A model generated the notes under the pieces. The model searched no databases. It was given only the letters and a program-made list of their open reading frames with translations, and had not been told where the DNA came from. Below, piece by piece: positions 10,430-20,615 of a DNA stretch of 64,000 nt (positions within the stretch are counted from its first letter, which is position 1; every line of letters starts with the position of its first letter). The stretch covers positions 25,585,505 through 25,649,504 of the forward strand of contig OX419336.1 in NCBI GenBank assembly GCA_948470475.1, in the 5' to 3' direction. Source of the DNA: Galaxea fascicularis (taxonomy: Eukaryota > Cnidaria > Anthozoa > Scleractinia > Euphylliidae). A program made the position numbers and the translations under genes.

Positions 10430-11396
10430 GTAGAAAGACTTGGACCAGATGAGTATCCTAATGTTGTAGATCCGTTTAGTAGTTTTGTTGGGTTTGAAGA
10501 AACAGACTTATTGGAATGCAGTTATGTAGATTATCTTGAGGGTTCTGAATCAGTTATCGTAAAGGGGAGGTTGAGAGCTAATGTTCAGTTTTGGGAAAAC
10601 ATTGGTGCTTCTTTTCTTTGTTCTCAGCGTTATTAGGGAAGGGTATAAAATTCCCTTTTACTATACTCCTACGTCAGTTTTTCTTCAGAATAATAAGTCT
10701 GCTCTGCGTAATGTCGATTTTGTTTTAGGCACTATCACAAACTTCTTAAGGTCGGTTCGGTCGTGCAGTGTCCTTGTCTGCCAGTAGTTGTGAATCCACT
10801 TTCTGTTTCTGTTCAGCCTAATGGGAAGAAAAGGCTCATATTGGACCTATGACATGTTAACTTTTTTGTTAAGAAATCCAAGATTACGTTTGAGGATGCT
10901 AAGTCCTTTTTGGAGTGTTTGCTGGCCTCACCTTGCGCGTGGGCTTGTTTGTTTGATATTAAGTCGGGTTATCATCATATTGAGATATTTGAATCTGATG
11001 AACAATTTTTGGGTTTCTCATGGGTGTTGGATGGCATCATTAAATATTTTAAGTTTACAGTTTTACCGTTTGGACTCTGTGGGACCATATATTTTTTCCA
11101 AAGTTATGAGACCTTTAGTTAAATACTGGTGTTCCAAGGCCATTAGAACTGTTGTTTATCTTGACGATGGTATTTCTGCGGCCAAAAATTGTTCCAAATG
11201 CCAAGGGAATTCTTTCCTTATCAGGTCAGATCTTTTCAAGTCTGGTTTTGTTGCCAACAAAGATAAGTGTCAGTGGTTTCCGCTTCAGGTCATTTGTTGG
11301 CTGGGTATTTTTTGGGATTTCAAAGACAACTGTATGTTTATACCACTGCAGAAGATTTCAGGGATTCTCGAAGAGGTTGAAATTATGTCTTGTTGA
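10430..11396 (+). pseudogene. Reverse transcriptase of the Ngaro/DIRS element, frameshifted
   Basis: Conserved stretches appear in three frames. These are VKGRLRANVQFWENIGASF and VLSVIREGYKIPFYYTPTSV (to 10680), NPLSVSVQPNGKKRLILDL (10796 on), LFDIKSGYHHIEIFESDEQF and VLPFGLC (to about 11083), then GPYIFSKVMRPLVKYW and VVYLDDGISAAKNC (11150-11190). The catalytic YLDDG box is intact. Frame changes lie near 10610, 10785 and 11085, and one TGA interrupts LILDL. The enzyme copies element RNA into DNA. This copy cannot make it. Confidence 0.8.
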
Positions 11397-11502
11397 AGCA
11401 TTTCTGCAAGGAGTCTTCCTCGTGTTACAGGGAGAATTATATCCAATTTTTTGATCATGGGTGATGTTTGTAAGCTTATGACCAAGTCCTTGCACCGTCT
11501 GA

Positions 11503-12133
11503 TTGAATGCCGCGGGGGTTGGAATGCACAGCTTGTTTTGGACGCTGACGTTCTGCTGGAACTTAAGTTTTGGAGCGAGCATTTACAGAGTTTTGAATTG
11601 TAGACCAATATGGAGGAAGGCTGTTTTGCCTTCTCGCATTGTCTATTCCGATGCTAGTGCTATTGGTTGTGCTGCTTTTATCTCCATGAATGATAAACCA
11701 GTCTCGCACAAGAATTGGGATGCTATTGAGATGAAGCAAAGCTCAACGTGGAGAGAGCTTATGTGTGTCAAACATGCTTTACAGGGTTTTACTCATTTTC
11801 TTAAGGGACAGTGCGTAAAATGGTACACCGATAATAAGGGTGTTGCAACTATTGTTAAGTCTGGAAGCAACAAGGTTCATTTAAATAAGTTAGCAATGGA
11901 AATTTTTTCCCTTTCTAAGGAGCATGATATCCCAATTGATATGGAGTGGATACCTCGTTCAGATAATGAGGTTGCAGATTATTTAAGCAAGATTGTTGAT
12001 TTTGACGATTGGGGTATTAAAGATTCTTATTTCCAGGCGGTTGATTCTATCTGGGGCCCCTTCACTGTTGATTGCTTTGCTAATTCTGTCAATGCTAAAG
12101 TTCCTAGGTTTTATTCATTGTTTTTTCAACCTG
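11503..12133 (+). pseudogene. RNase H domain of the Ngaro/DIRS element, 5' part of a split gene
   Basis: The frame contains SRIVYSDASAIGCAAFISM (first catalytic Asp), STWRELMCVKHALQGFTHFL, VKWYTDNKGVATIVKSGSN and MEWIPRSDNEVADYLSKIVD. These are the four RNase H acidic motifs in the right order. After them comes the conserved extension FTVDCFANSVNAKVPRFYSL. The frame then enters foreign DNA at the Harbinger B end (about 12134) and stops at 12157. Its continuation is at 20267. Confidence 0.82.
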
Positions 12134-12385
12134 GGCCTGGTTGCTTGAAAGATTGTTAATGTAACAATATGTTAGCTGATAACGGTTAGTTAAATTTGCT
12201 AACAGTGGGTTAACTAACAGTTGGTGAAATTCCCGTTGCTCGAAGGTCTGTTAAGCTGACGCTAATCACTGGTTAGCTAACCAATGGTTAAATAAAATAT
12301 CCCAGACTTTAACCATCTCTGAACAGGTTTGACAAGTTTTCCTGCGAAAGTTTTTTACTATCTTCTGTCCACTTTTAGTAGTAAA

Positions 12386-14518
12386 ATGGCTGCCGAAAAT
12401 TCTTTACTTGAGCTTGAAGTCTCTGCTGTCAGTGAGCAGTCAAGAGAAGTGCAGATAGTTAAAACTGCCTGCAGGAAACGAAAACCAAATTTTTCAGCGC
12501 AAGAAATTGCGATAATAACTCAAAAGTTTGAAGAAAATCAAGCAGTACTGAAATCAAAGTTTACTAACACAAACACTAACACAATGAAGCAAAGTGTGTG
12601 GGAAGAGATGACAATCGCCGTAAATGCAGTAGGAACTGCACACCGAAGTGTAGCTGAAGTAAAAGAAAAGTGGACAAAGCTCCAAAGAGTGGTGAAGAAC
12701 GAGCTGTCAAAGTTCCGTAAGGAACAAAGGAAAACTGGCGGTGGCCCTCCGCCAAAAATGCCATCTCAGAGCACGGACAAAATTTTGGACTTATTGAAAG
12801 ACACACCGTCTTTCAGCAGTTCACAAGGATTTGAAACAGGTTGGTGAAGAGACGACTTTGTTTACTCTTGAAACAATAGACTGTCATGTGACTAGCAACA
12901 GGCTCTTTTCCTCGCAGTGGTAACGCCTTGCTGATGATGTTGAGTATTTTGAAACATCTACATGCAAGCAGGATATACATACATACGTTTATTCCACGTC
13001 CCCAAGGGGCATTTTGACATCGAATGAAAAGATAAGTACTTAGCTGCTTTTAGTGTTTTATTGAGCAATACAGTGTTGATAAGACTCCAGCATATTAGCA
13101 TTGTAAACTTAGGTAATATGCTGCAAGTAACACTTTCTCAGCTTTGTAGAGGAGGACATTGGGGTTTTTGTGGTGATGTTTATTTTTTTGTGCGGTGTTG
13201 CGGTGATCTCAAACCCTGTGGTGCACGATATTTGTGTTTTTAAACCTATGGTATTCCGTGAAACAAAAGTGAGGATGATGTTGGAACCAGCGACGGAAGC
13301 GGAAATTATTTGTAAGGAGAAATTGGAAGCTCAACAACTTTTATGCTGGCGAAAGGTCACGTTTTGGAAATTCGATTCAACAATCTATCATGACATTTTC
13401 CCTCATAGTTAAGTTACCAAATGACTTAAAAATAATTATCTTAAAATTCCTTTAAAAATGTGCAAACGTTTATGTTTAAAAGCAAACTTCCACTCAGATT
13501 TTTACTTGATTCCTTATATGAAAATAAAAAACCTGTAGAAATATTAGATTTATGAATGTATCCATATGCTTTGTGTAATTTCGTTCAGTTAAGTATGGGG
13601 ATCTTCTTTGAAAAGCTCGGTAGAGCTTGCTAAGATCTCCTGCCATTATAATATTATTTTGTAGCAGGTATACATAATTATGTATACCACTTTATGTAAA
13701 AGACTGATATAATGAACAAATAAACTTTGACATTTTCGCCTGAAAATGCTATATAGCATACCAATCAAACTGAAACATGGAGAGATCAAAGGAATAAAAT
13801 GCGAACTTTATCTCACTGTAGCAATACTTGCTAACAACTGAAAAAGCAGCCTCCCGCATGGAAATGCTGCTGTTTAAGGTGCCAGTTGTAGCTTTTTCAG
13901 CTGAATATTCACAGTCATATCATGTACATTTGACCAAAAAAAGCTGGAGCAAGGATAAACAGGCATCAACTGTGTCATTACAGTTTAGAGGCAGACCATA
14001 CATGGTAATGGCAGCATGGCCTTGTGATAGTATGAAGTCGTTGAGATAATGACATAGATTGTCGTGCATAAAAGGTTTATCATGTATGGATGTTTTTCCC
14101 CTTTTTCAAAATCATTTGACTATTGCAGTGTCAGTGTTTTGTCAATTTTTCTTGGGTGATGTGGTGTTTGTTAAATTTGTTGCAGTATCCAGAGTCCCCC
14201 AATGCCTCCCTCTCTGCACTTTTGACTAGAAAATGGCTGAGAACATTTTTCTTTACTTGTACTTGCATTGGCTTTTCTCGTGTGATTTATTGTGTTGTTG
14301 TGACCATTCCAGGGGAAGAAAACCTTTATGTGGCTATGATGACTTATCCAAGTGAGACAGCAGATTTGCCCATTTCCCCCCTTGTAACGCCAATGAGGCT
14401 GACATGTCAGCTGCAATGGGCCATGAAGAACTGCAGTTGCCTGATGAAATGTCTCTGAAAGGCCCACCTGCTGCTTCAGCAGGACCAAAGAACAAACGCA
14501 GATGTTTGTACTCCATAG
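12386..14518 (+). pseudogene. Myb/SANT-like accessory gene of Harbinger B, two exons seen
   Basis: The first exon runs from ATG 12386 to 12839 before GTTGGT. It encodes RKRKPNFSAQEIAIITQKFE, KQSVWEEMTIAVNAVG and VAEVKEKWTKLQRVVKNELS, a Myb/SANT-like DNA-binding domain, followed by a GGGPPPKMPSQSTDKILDLL linker. A second exon at 14313-14518 continues in phase (GEENLYVAMMTYPSETADLP). It shifts frame at a C-run near 14378-14384, then reads EADMSAAMGHEELQLPDEMS and ends at GTACAG. The intron (12840-14312) holds nothing I recognise. The last exon was not found. The homopolymer frameshift makes this copy non-functional. Confidence 0.68.
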
Positions 14519-15350
14519 GTACAGACAAGTCAAATGCCTCCAGTTTGCACAGGGGAATGTTGAAGTTTTGAGTTGATGGACTAATACATGTAAGCAGTTG
14601 CATACATTTATGTCAAGGAACTTAAACCTAAAGCCAAATACTTTTAGTTTTTAATATCACTTCCTCTACCAAAAGCAGATTAAGTAATGATTCGCATAAG
14701 AACTAGGGCGCTAAACGGCAATGCACGATGGAATGTTGACTTTCTTCATTGTTTAATTTAGCAATCTCATTGGTCAAAACTCAAAAAATGTTTAAAAGTT
14801 AGGGTTAAAGGCACATTTACTAAGTATTAATTGAAGATTCAGATAACCTGTGCTCCCGTTGCACCACATCGAATTTTTAAAAGAAGTTGTGTGGGGGGAA
14901 CTTCATCAAATCATCAAAATTAGTGGCTATTGTGTTTAGCAGTTATGATTGGTTAGGCACAAAAATTTCATCTTGTGTGATTTTGTCCTTATTTCTCATG
15001 ACCACACTGTTTTATAACGTGTTCATATTACAAGGAGAAATTACTGATCACTTGTAGTGCTAAAAAACGAGTATATACATGTAGGAATGTGAAACACAAG
15101 TGTGATACTCAAGAAAGCCAAAAAACTGTGCATAACAAGATGAAAGTCACTCCCATTTTCCAACTCGGGAGTGTTGAGTGAAGTGAAAATCATGTAGTCA
15201 ACACTTAAGCACGATGTTAGCAAATTTCACCAAAATTGTTTTGCTGTACAACTTCTCTCAACCTCCCCTTCTCACCTCTGCCAAAAGACTTATAACATAG
15301 CTGGTAAATTTGCGTAGTCTAATTCAATTGCGTGAGCATGCTTCATGTTC
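14519..15350. other. Internal DNA of Harbinger B, no gene seen
   Basis: AT-rich sequence between the convergent Myb and transposase genes of Harbinger B. The last Myb exon should lie here, but I could not place it. Confidence 0.4.
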
Positions 15351-16434
15351 CTATTGTGCACGCTGATGACATAGCAGAGGGAATTTCTCTTTAAAACTAC
15401 CGTATATTGTTTCATGCATCAGCTGTGAGTTCATCAATACATAAAGCACTTGGGCAGTTTGGAGAGCACTCAAGAAGCTACTGTAGAGTTGCTCGAGGAT
15501 TCTTACGCATCTTTCCTGCTCTCCAAACTTCCTGCATGCTTCATATCTCGATGAACACATGGTGACGCATGAACCAACAGGCACTAAAACTATAATGTTG
15601 CAAATGTGATCTCGTAGTAACCTGCCTTGATCAGGTCCATGATATGGAACAAGCTCAGGCTGGTCATCATCAAAAGGATCATCATCAATATTATCATTGA
15701 GTATAATGGAAATGTTGTGCAGTACTGCACAAGCACCAATGAGAGTGCACACCTTTTCAGGCTTCATGCGGCACTCTGAATGAAGTAAGTGGAAGCGCCA
15801 CTTCCATCGACCAAAGGTTTGTTCAATGGCCACTCTTGTCTTGCAATGGGCCTTGTTAAATGCCTCCTGTTTTGCAGTTGCAGTATTTTGGTATGGCGTC
15901 ATAAAAAAAGGGCTTGCACGGATAACCACTGTAACCCAGTAGATAGCCATCTTCAAATGTATGGTTGGTTTCGAGCCTTTCATGTATTAATGAATTTGAG
16001 AAAACAAATCTGTCATGTGTGGAGCCAGGCCACTTGGCAACCACATTGGTGAAGAGACCTACAGTTAAATATGACAAAGAATGCAAATTAAAAATGAAGT
16101 ATTTGATCAGAGATGCAAGGTTTTACATACAGAGTTAAAAATAAATCCAAAGTTTACCATTGGAAAGAGTGCTGATTAGGAAAATATGTTCCCTCCCATG
16201 TACCTCTCAACTGTATGAGGGTGCTTTTAGGAAAATCAAAACATTAATTTAAATTATTTTTTTTAATTTATCAAAAAAAAGAACTATTAAATAAAGAAAT
16301 CATACCATACTGCTATTAAACTAAGAATTTCTAATTTGTGAGAAGCTATTGCTTCCTGCGTATCCATGACATGTAACAACAAAATTAAGTACAACAATAG
16401 CTTAAGTTCTTAAACTTGATTATATTTTTTTTCG

Positions 16435-16582
16435 TATGTTCAAGTTCACACTGCAACCAGGTGGACAATCAGACATGGTTTGATGCTACTCTGGTTTGAA
16501 GTTTGATGAATGTAACTTAAAAAGTTACAATTCACGACCCAACGTTTCGACACTCCTGTCTAGTGTCTTCATCAGGGGTGAT
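16435..16582 (-). repeat. Penelope terminal direct repeat, downstream copy
   Basis: This block matches 19000-19148 almost base for base, from TATGTTCAAGTTCACACTGC to the ATCACCCC side of the ribozyme. Read on -, it lies 3' of the reading frame. The same block occurs at 40042-40202 (+) and 47820-47970 (-). Confidence 0.9.
16531..16582 (-). ncRNA. Hammerhead ribozyme motif, Penelope 3' repeat
   Basis: On - the core reads CTGATGA, a 6-bp stem II (GACACT with AGTGTC) and loop AGACAGG, then GAAAC. A very short stem III follows and a GTC cleavage triplet next to GTGAA. Stem I forms with the upstream ATCAC. This matches the minimal type I hammerheads known from Penelope elements, which self-cleave element RNA. 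Confidence 0.85.
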
Positions 16583-16620
16583 CTAGTGTTGCAAAAAGGA
16601 GCCTTTTATACGCTTACTAA

Positions 16621-19041
16621 TTAACGACCTTTTGTTTTGATGAGGTGTAAATAGGTGTCAGGTAAAAGGCCGCCATCGTCACGGTTTAAAGGAGCGTGGG
16701 CGGAGTTGATGTGCCAAGCTTCCAAACAAAGCCGTTGATGGTACCGCCGGTTAGTGGTGATAATTCTGGAATTATCCCACGCTATTGTATGGTTGGTTTG
16801 GCAAGCATGTTCCGACAAAGCGGAATTTTCCTTTTTGCAAAGAAAAACTGCTTTTTGATGCTCTTTTAAACGCGTGCCAAGCTGACGCTTGGTCTGTCCG
16901 ATGTACTCATGATCACAGTCATTGCATGGAATAGAATAAACAGTGTCAGTTCGTTGTTCTTTCAACACAGGATCCTTAGGTTTGGCAAAAATATGACTCA
17001 ACGTCTGAAAAGGTTTTTGTGCAACTTTGACATTGTGGCTAGACAAAACTCTCTTAATGGGTTCCGTAACACCGCGGATGTACGGGATGACGGCAAAACC
17101 TGTAGCCGAAACCTCGTCCCCCGAGGTGTTAAGAGAAGGAGTAACTGGTTTTAAGCAGTTACGAAGGAAAGTGTTTGGGTAGCCATTGACCTTTAGGACG
17201 TCAAAAACATATTTTCGCTCTTTGGCCCTAGAATCACATGAAGATGGCAAACAATCAGCCCTCGTGAGCAAAGTTCTGGTTACGGATTTTTTGTGGCAGA
17301 TGGGGTGGTGGGAGTCAAATGCGAGATATTTGTCGGTATGCGTGGGTTTGCGATAAACACTTGTCTCTAAATTTCCCTGGTGCGCCCTATAGACATTCAA
17401 ATCGAGAAAAGACAAACGTCTATCATTCTCACGCTCAATGGTGAACTGGATAGACGGCTCAACTGAATTTAAATGTGAAAGAAGGCGCTCCGCTTCATTT
17501 CCGGATACCGCAGAGATGACATCGTCGACATATCGTTTCCAAAACAAAGGCTGGATCGGTGAGGAAGCCAGAGCCCTTTGTTCCACATCTTCCATTACCA
17601 TGTTGGCAATGACAGCAGAAACGGGAGAACCCATAGCCGTACCAAAAACCTGTTGGTAGTAGGTGCCATTGTATGCGAACTGAGTGGTGTTGAGACAAAA
17701 AGACAGCAAATCTATAAGATCCTCCACGGGCAAAGAAGTTCTTTGTCCCAATGAAGTGTCTTGTTTGAGTCTTTTTTCAGCAACACTAATGGCAAGATCA
17801 ACCGGAATTTTGGTGAAGAGGGAAACAACGTCGAAAGAAACCAACTCGTTTCCTGCGTCAAGAGTTTTACCTCTTATAAAATCCGCAAAGTCACAGGAAT
17901 TTTTGACAGTGTAATCAGTATTCCCAACAACAGGTGACAAGATTTTCGCGAGATAACTCGAAACCGCATAAGTCGGAGAATTAACAAAAGAGACAATGGG
18001 TCTCAAAGGAATTCCCGTCTTATGGATTTTAGGTAAGCCATAAAAACGAGGACATAGACCGTCACTACTGTATAACATTTTGTACGTAGACTCACTAATC
18101 TTTCCAGCTTTTTTCAAATCAAGTAACATTTTGTTGAGCTTTCTCTGAGTCTTGCTGGTAGGATCAGATTTTAAGATAGAATACGTATTCCTGTCACTCA
18201 GCAGAGAGGAGGCCTTTTCATCGTATTGTTGTTTATCCATAACCACGACACAATTGCCCTTGTCAGCAGATAAAACAAGCCTATCCGGATCTTTCTCAAG
18301 AGCTAGGAGCGCCTTGAAAACATCATTACTGATGTTTTTGGGAGGCGGTTTGGCGCGCCTAAGAATGCTACTAACTTCAGCTCTTATCAAATGCTTTTGA
18401 TCGACGTTGAGTCGAGAAATACCTTCCTCGACGGCAGCGAAGATCTCAGCAGTTGGTATTTTGCTGGGAGCAACAGCAAACTTGAGGCCTTTTTCCAAAC
18501 CACTCCGTTCCAACGCAGATAACTCCTTAGAAGAAAGGTTCAAGACCCATTTATCTTTCAGAGTCGAACCTGAGTTGTCAGGAGACTTCTTACTGAACAG
18601 AAGGCGGAGTTTTTTGTCATGTCTCTCTCTCTGTTTGATAGACGTCTGTTGCTCTTTCGAACAACAAAACTCCTCGACCCAAGCGATTTCGGAGTGGTCA
18701 ATCAAAGCAGAGAGTTCACTGAGTGAACGAGAGAACAAGGAACTTAAACTCTGTATAAACTGGTGACATTGGTCAATCCGCAACCTCAGGAAAGAAAAAC
18801 CAGTGTTTTCCATGAGCTTGTATCCCTTGACACTCCGTATAGGAGGCCGGAATCTCAAACTCGGTGGAAGCACTTTATTTTCCTTGCACCGGTGGTTGAA
18901 AAACAAATGACTGCGATACTTGGCAATACGGACTCTGATGTTAGCAAGTCGGTGGACTCTTTTAACAACAGTTTGACCATATTTTTCTCGCAAATAAGGT
19001 ATGTTCAAGTTCACACTGCAACCAGGTGGACAATCAGACAT
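16621..19041 (-). CDS. Penelope reverse transcriptase / GIY-YIG endonuclease, 806 aa, intact
   Basis: This single protein copies the element RNA and cuts the target DNA. The first 230 residues are basic and partly helical (RT N-terminal region). RT blocks follow: ADKGNCVVVMDK (about 259-270), PRFYGLPKIHKTGIPLRPIV (331-350), SFDVVSLFTKIP with catalytic D404, GTAMGSPVSAVIANMVMED (467-485), and YVDD with D506 and D507. RRLSFLDLNVYR comes next. The C-terminal GIY-YIG domain reads VYSIPC (701 on), HEYIGQTKRQLGTRLKEH (711-728), and a Cys/His cluster (CKKENSALSEHACQTNH) that could bind zinc. There are no internal stops, so the copy may be functional. It ends at LIKTKGR just before the downstream repeat. 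Confidence 0.93.
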   Translation of the reverse strand: MSDCPPGCSVNLNIPYLREKYGQTVVKRVHRLANIRVRIAKYRSHLFFNHRCKENKVLPPSLRFRPPIRSVKGYKLMENTGFSFLRLRIDQCHQFIQSLSSLFSRSLSELSALIDHSEIAWVEEFCCSKEQQTSIKQRERHDKKLRLLFSKKSPDNSGSTLKDKWVLNLSSKELSALERSGLEKGLKFAVAPSKIPTAEIFAAVEEGISRLNVDQKHLIRAEVSSILRRAKPPPKNISNDVFKALLALEKDPDRLVLSADKGNCVVVMDKQQYDEKASSLLSDRNTYSILKSDPTSKTQRKLNKMLLDLKKAGKISESTYKMLYSSDGLCPRFYGLPKIHKTGIPLRPIVSFVNSPTYAVSSYLAKILSPVVGNTDYTVKNSCDFADFIRGKTLDAGNELVSFDVVSLFTKIPVDLAISVAEKRLKQDTSLGQRTSLPVEDLIDLLSFCLNTTQFAYNGTYYQQVFGTAMGSPVSAVIANMVMEDVEQRALASSPIQPLFWKRYVDDVISAVSGNEAERLLSHLNSVEPSIQFTIERENDRRLSFLDLNVYRAHQGNLETSVYRKPTHTDKYLAFDSHHPICHKKSVTRTLLTRADCLPSSCDSRAKERKYVFDVLKVNGYPNTFLRNCLKPVTPSLNTSGDEVSATGFAVIPYIRGVTEPIKRVLSSHNVKVAQKPFQTLSHIFAKPKDPVLKEQRTDTVYSIPCNDCDHEYIGQTKRQLGTRLKEHQKAVFLCKKENSALSEHACQTNHTIAWDNSRIITTNRRYHQRLCLEAWHINSAHAPLNRDDGGLLPDTYLHLIKTKGR

Positions 19042-19148
19042 GGTTTGATGCTACTCTGGTTTGAAGTTTGATGAATGTAACTTAAAAAGTTACAATTCAC
19101 GACCCAACGTTTCGACACTCCTGTCTAGTGTCTTCATCAGGGGTGATA
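19000..19148 (-). repeat. Penelope terminal direct repeat, upstream copy with the ORF start
   Basis: Read on -, it begins with the hammerhead motif and ends inside the first codons of the 806-residue protein. The repeat therefore supplies the RNA 5' end and the start codon. It is identical in plan to 16435-16582. Confidence 0.9.
19097..19148 (-). ncRNA. Hammerhead ribozyme motif, Penelope 5' repeat
   Basis: It has the same core, stem II and GTC cleavage site as the motif at 16531-16582, upstream of the protein start on -. Two ribozymes flanking one unit fit processing of read-through transcripts into unit-length RNA. Confidence 0.85.
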
Positions 19149-20266
19149 AGAACCTTTATTTATAGAATATTTAACAATAGTTGTAGGCCTATCGAGAAAA
19201 AGCCCAGTTTCCGCTGAAATTAGAGTATAAAATCATTCACTTTGAAACTTTTCTATAGAGTCAGTGACAGTTTTGTCCGTTTCGTCGAGTGCATAACAGC
19301 TTGTGACAGTTCACCTATTTCTGCCATTTTTGTTGTTGAAGAAGATCACGCGAACCGTGAAGCTTGCGTGACTCTGCTAAATAATATGATGATAACAATA
19401 ACAAAAATAAAATAATTTAGATGTACTGTTATCCTGTGTGAAGTACACGCTATTTTGAATTAGGAAATACGTTACAGTAAATAAATGTCAACAATTAAAC
19501 CCAGTTTCTTACCCTTGTGATCAAAAATAGCTTGGACGTTGATCAAATGAAACCCTTTCCGGTTCACAAAATCGCTTTCGTGAGCACTTGGACCTTGAAT
19601 ACGTATATGTGTTTCATCGATGCAGCCAATAACACCCGGAAAGCCTCCCTTTTCAGAAAAGCCTTGCTTTACCTCTTGCATTTCAGCGGCTGTTGATGGC
19701 CATCGTATGAACTCATGCTGCTTTCGAGCAAGTGCTGTTGACACCCTGCTGATGATTCTCGAAACAGTACATTTCGGAATGCCACCAACTGTGTCACCTA
19801 CCACTTCCAAAAAACTACCACTTGCGAAAAAACGAAGGGCAATAAGAACCTTTTCCTGGGGTTTCAATGCACGGTTTCTTCCGGTTGGTCTTTCAAGATC
19901 GGCAGCAAGCATGTCGGTGATAAACTGAATGGAATTACGCAAAAATCTGTAGTGTGACTTAACCTCGGCTTCAGAGAGTCCGTCGAGCAAGTTGCCATTT
20001 AGGTTGAAAATTCTTTTATGGCTAGGTACAACACTGCGAAAAAGCAAATCGACTGCCATGTTGTTTCACTGATTTTGCAACACACGTCATTTTAACGGAT
20101 GGTTAACAAGTTAACACTCGTAGCGAGGTACGTTAAATTTAATGCATGGTTAGAAGAAATTAAACCCATGGTTAACACTAACTGGCGTTCGAGCAACCGA
20201 AACTAATCTATGGTTAAGTTTTAACCATTGGTTAGGGGGTTTAACCATCTTTCGAGCCACCGGGCC

Positions 20267-20615
20267 TGGGTGTTTGGGTGTCGATGCATTAGCTTTTGAT
20301 TGGGGTGGGGAAAATTGTTGGCTCGTTCTTCCCATATACTTAATTCCTTGTGTTCTCATTCATTTTCTCAACTGCAAGTCTCGTGGGGTTTTGGTCGTCC
20401 CTTTCTGGCCTTCGTCGCTTTTTTGGCCTCATCTTATTGAGGGAAATGGTGGATTTGAGAGTTTTGTTGTAGATTTTTTGTTTGTCCAGAATGGCAGAGA
20501 TGTTTTTGTGCATGGTGGAAACAAAGAGACTTGTTTTGCCTCCTCTTCATTTAGTATGCCTGTGTTGTTTTTGAAACTGGACAGTACTGCGACATCGCAA
20601 GTCCACTGGGACTAG
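20267..20615 (+). pseudogene. Continuation of the Ngaro RNase H extension after the Harbinger insertion
   Basis: The frame resumes the interrupted domain with GVDALAFDWGGENCWLVLPI, then YLIPCVLIHFLNCKSRGVLV and VPFWPSSLFWPHL. This is the conserved block that follows RNase H in DIRS/Ngaro elements. It joins in frame to the FYSLFFQPG motif that ends at 12133. The frame ends in TAG at 20613-20615. Confidence 0.82.

Larger units (their letters stand above)
16435..19148 (-). mobile_element. Penelope-like retroelement, complete copy with terminal direct repeats
   Basis: Two near-identical direct repeats of about 148 bp (16435-16582 and 19000-19148) bracket a single long reading frame on -. Each repeat contains a hammerhead ribozyme motif. 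This pLTR-ORF-pLTR plan, the fused reverse transcriptase and GIY-YIG nuclease, and the ribozymes are diagnostic of canonical Penelope elements. The protein start codon lies inside the upstream repeat. The element sits in the intron of the Harbinger B transposase (16059-19512). Two shorter copies of the same family occur at 39661-40202 and 47820-48676. Confidence 0.93.
15570..20059 (-). pseudogene. Harbinger B transposase, two exons, mutated DDE triad
   Basis: Exon 1 is 20059-19513, from ATG to GGTAAG. It holds RPTGRNRALKPQEKVLIALR, the HTH VGGIPKCTVSRIISRVS and the first catalytic motif VIGCIDETHIRI. Exon 2 starts at 16058 after CTGTAG and fits in phase: NVVAKWPGSTHDRFVFSNS, then DGYLLGYSGYPCKPF. 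The second catalytic Asp of the usual LLGDSGYP is Tyr here (TAC). A one-base slip in the A-run at 15902-15908 then changes frame to FMTPYQNTATAKQEAFN, where the third acidic residue is present in RVAIEQTFGRWKWRF. Two independent lesions make it dead. A Penelope element occupies the intron. Confidence 0.85.
12134..20266. mobile_element. PIF/Harbinger DNA transposon inserted in the Ngaro element (Harbinger B)
   Basis: The ends are inverted repeats. The left starts GGCCTGGTTGCTTGAAAGAT (12134) and the right, read inwards from 20266, starts GGCCCGGTGGCTCGAAAGAT. Subterminal DNA on both sides is full of GGTTAA/TTAACC motifs. Inside are a Myb-like gene on + (left) and a spliced DDE transposase on - (right), the usual Harbinger pair. 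The 8.1-kb length is explained by a Penelope element in the transposase intron. The target duplication is ambiguous because GGGCC lies at both junctions. A short CTG/TGG-type duplication fits the protein across the site best, and a 6-bp GGGCCT reading is the alternative. Confidence 0.85.
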
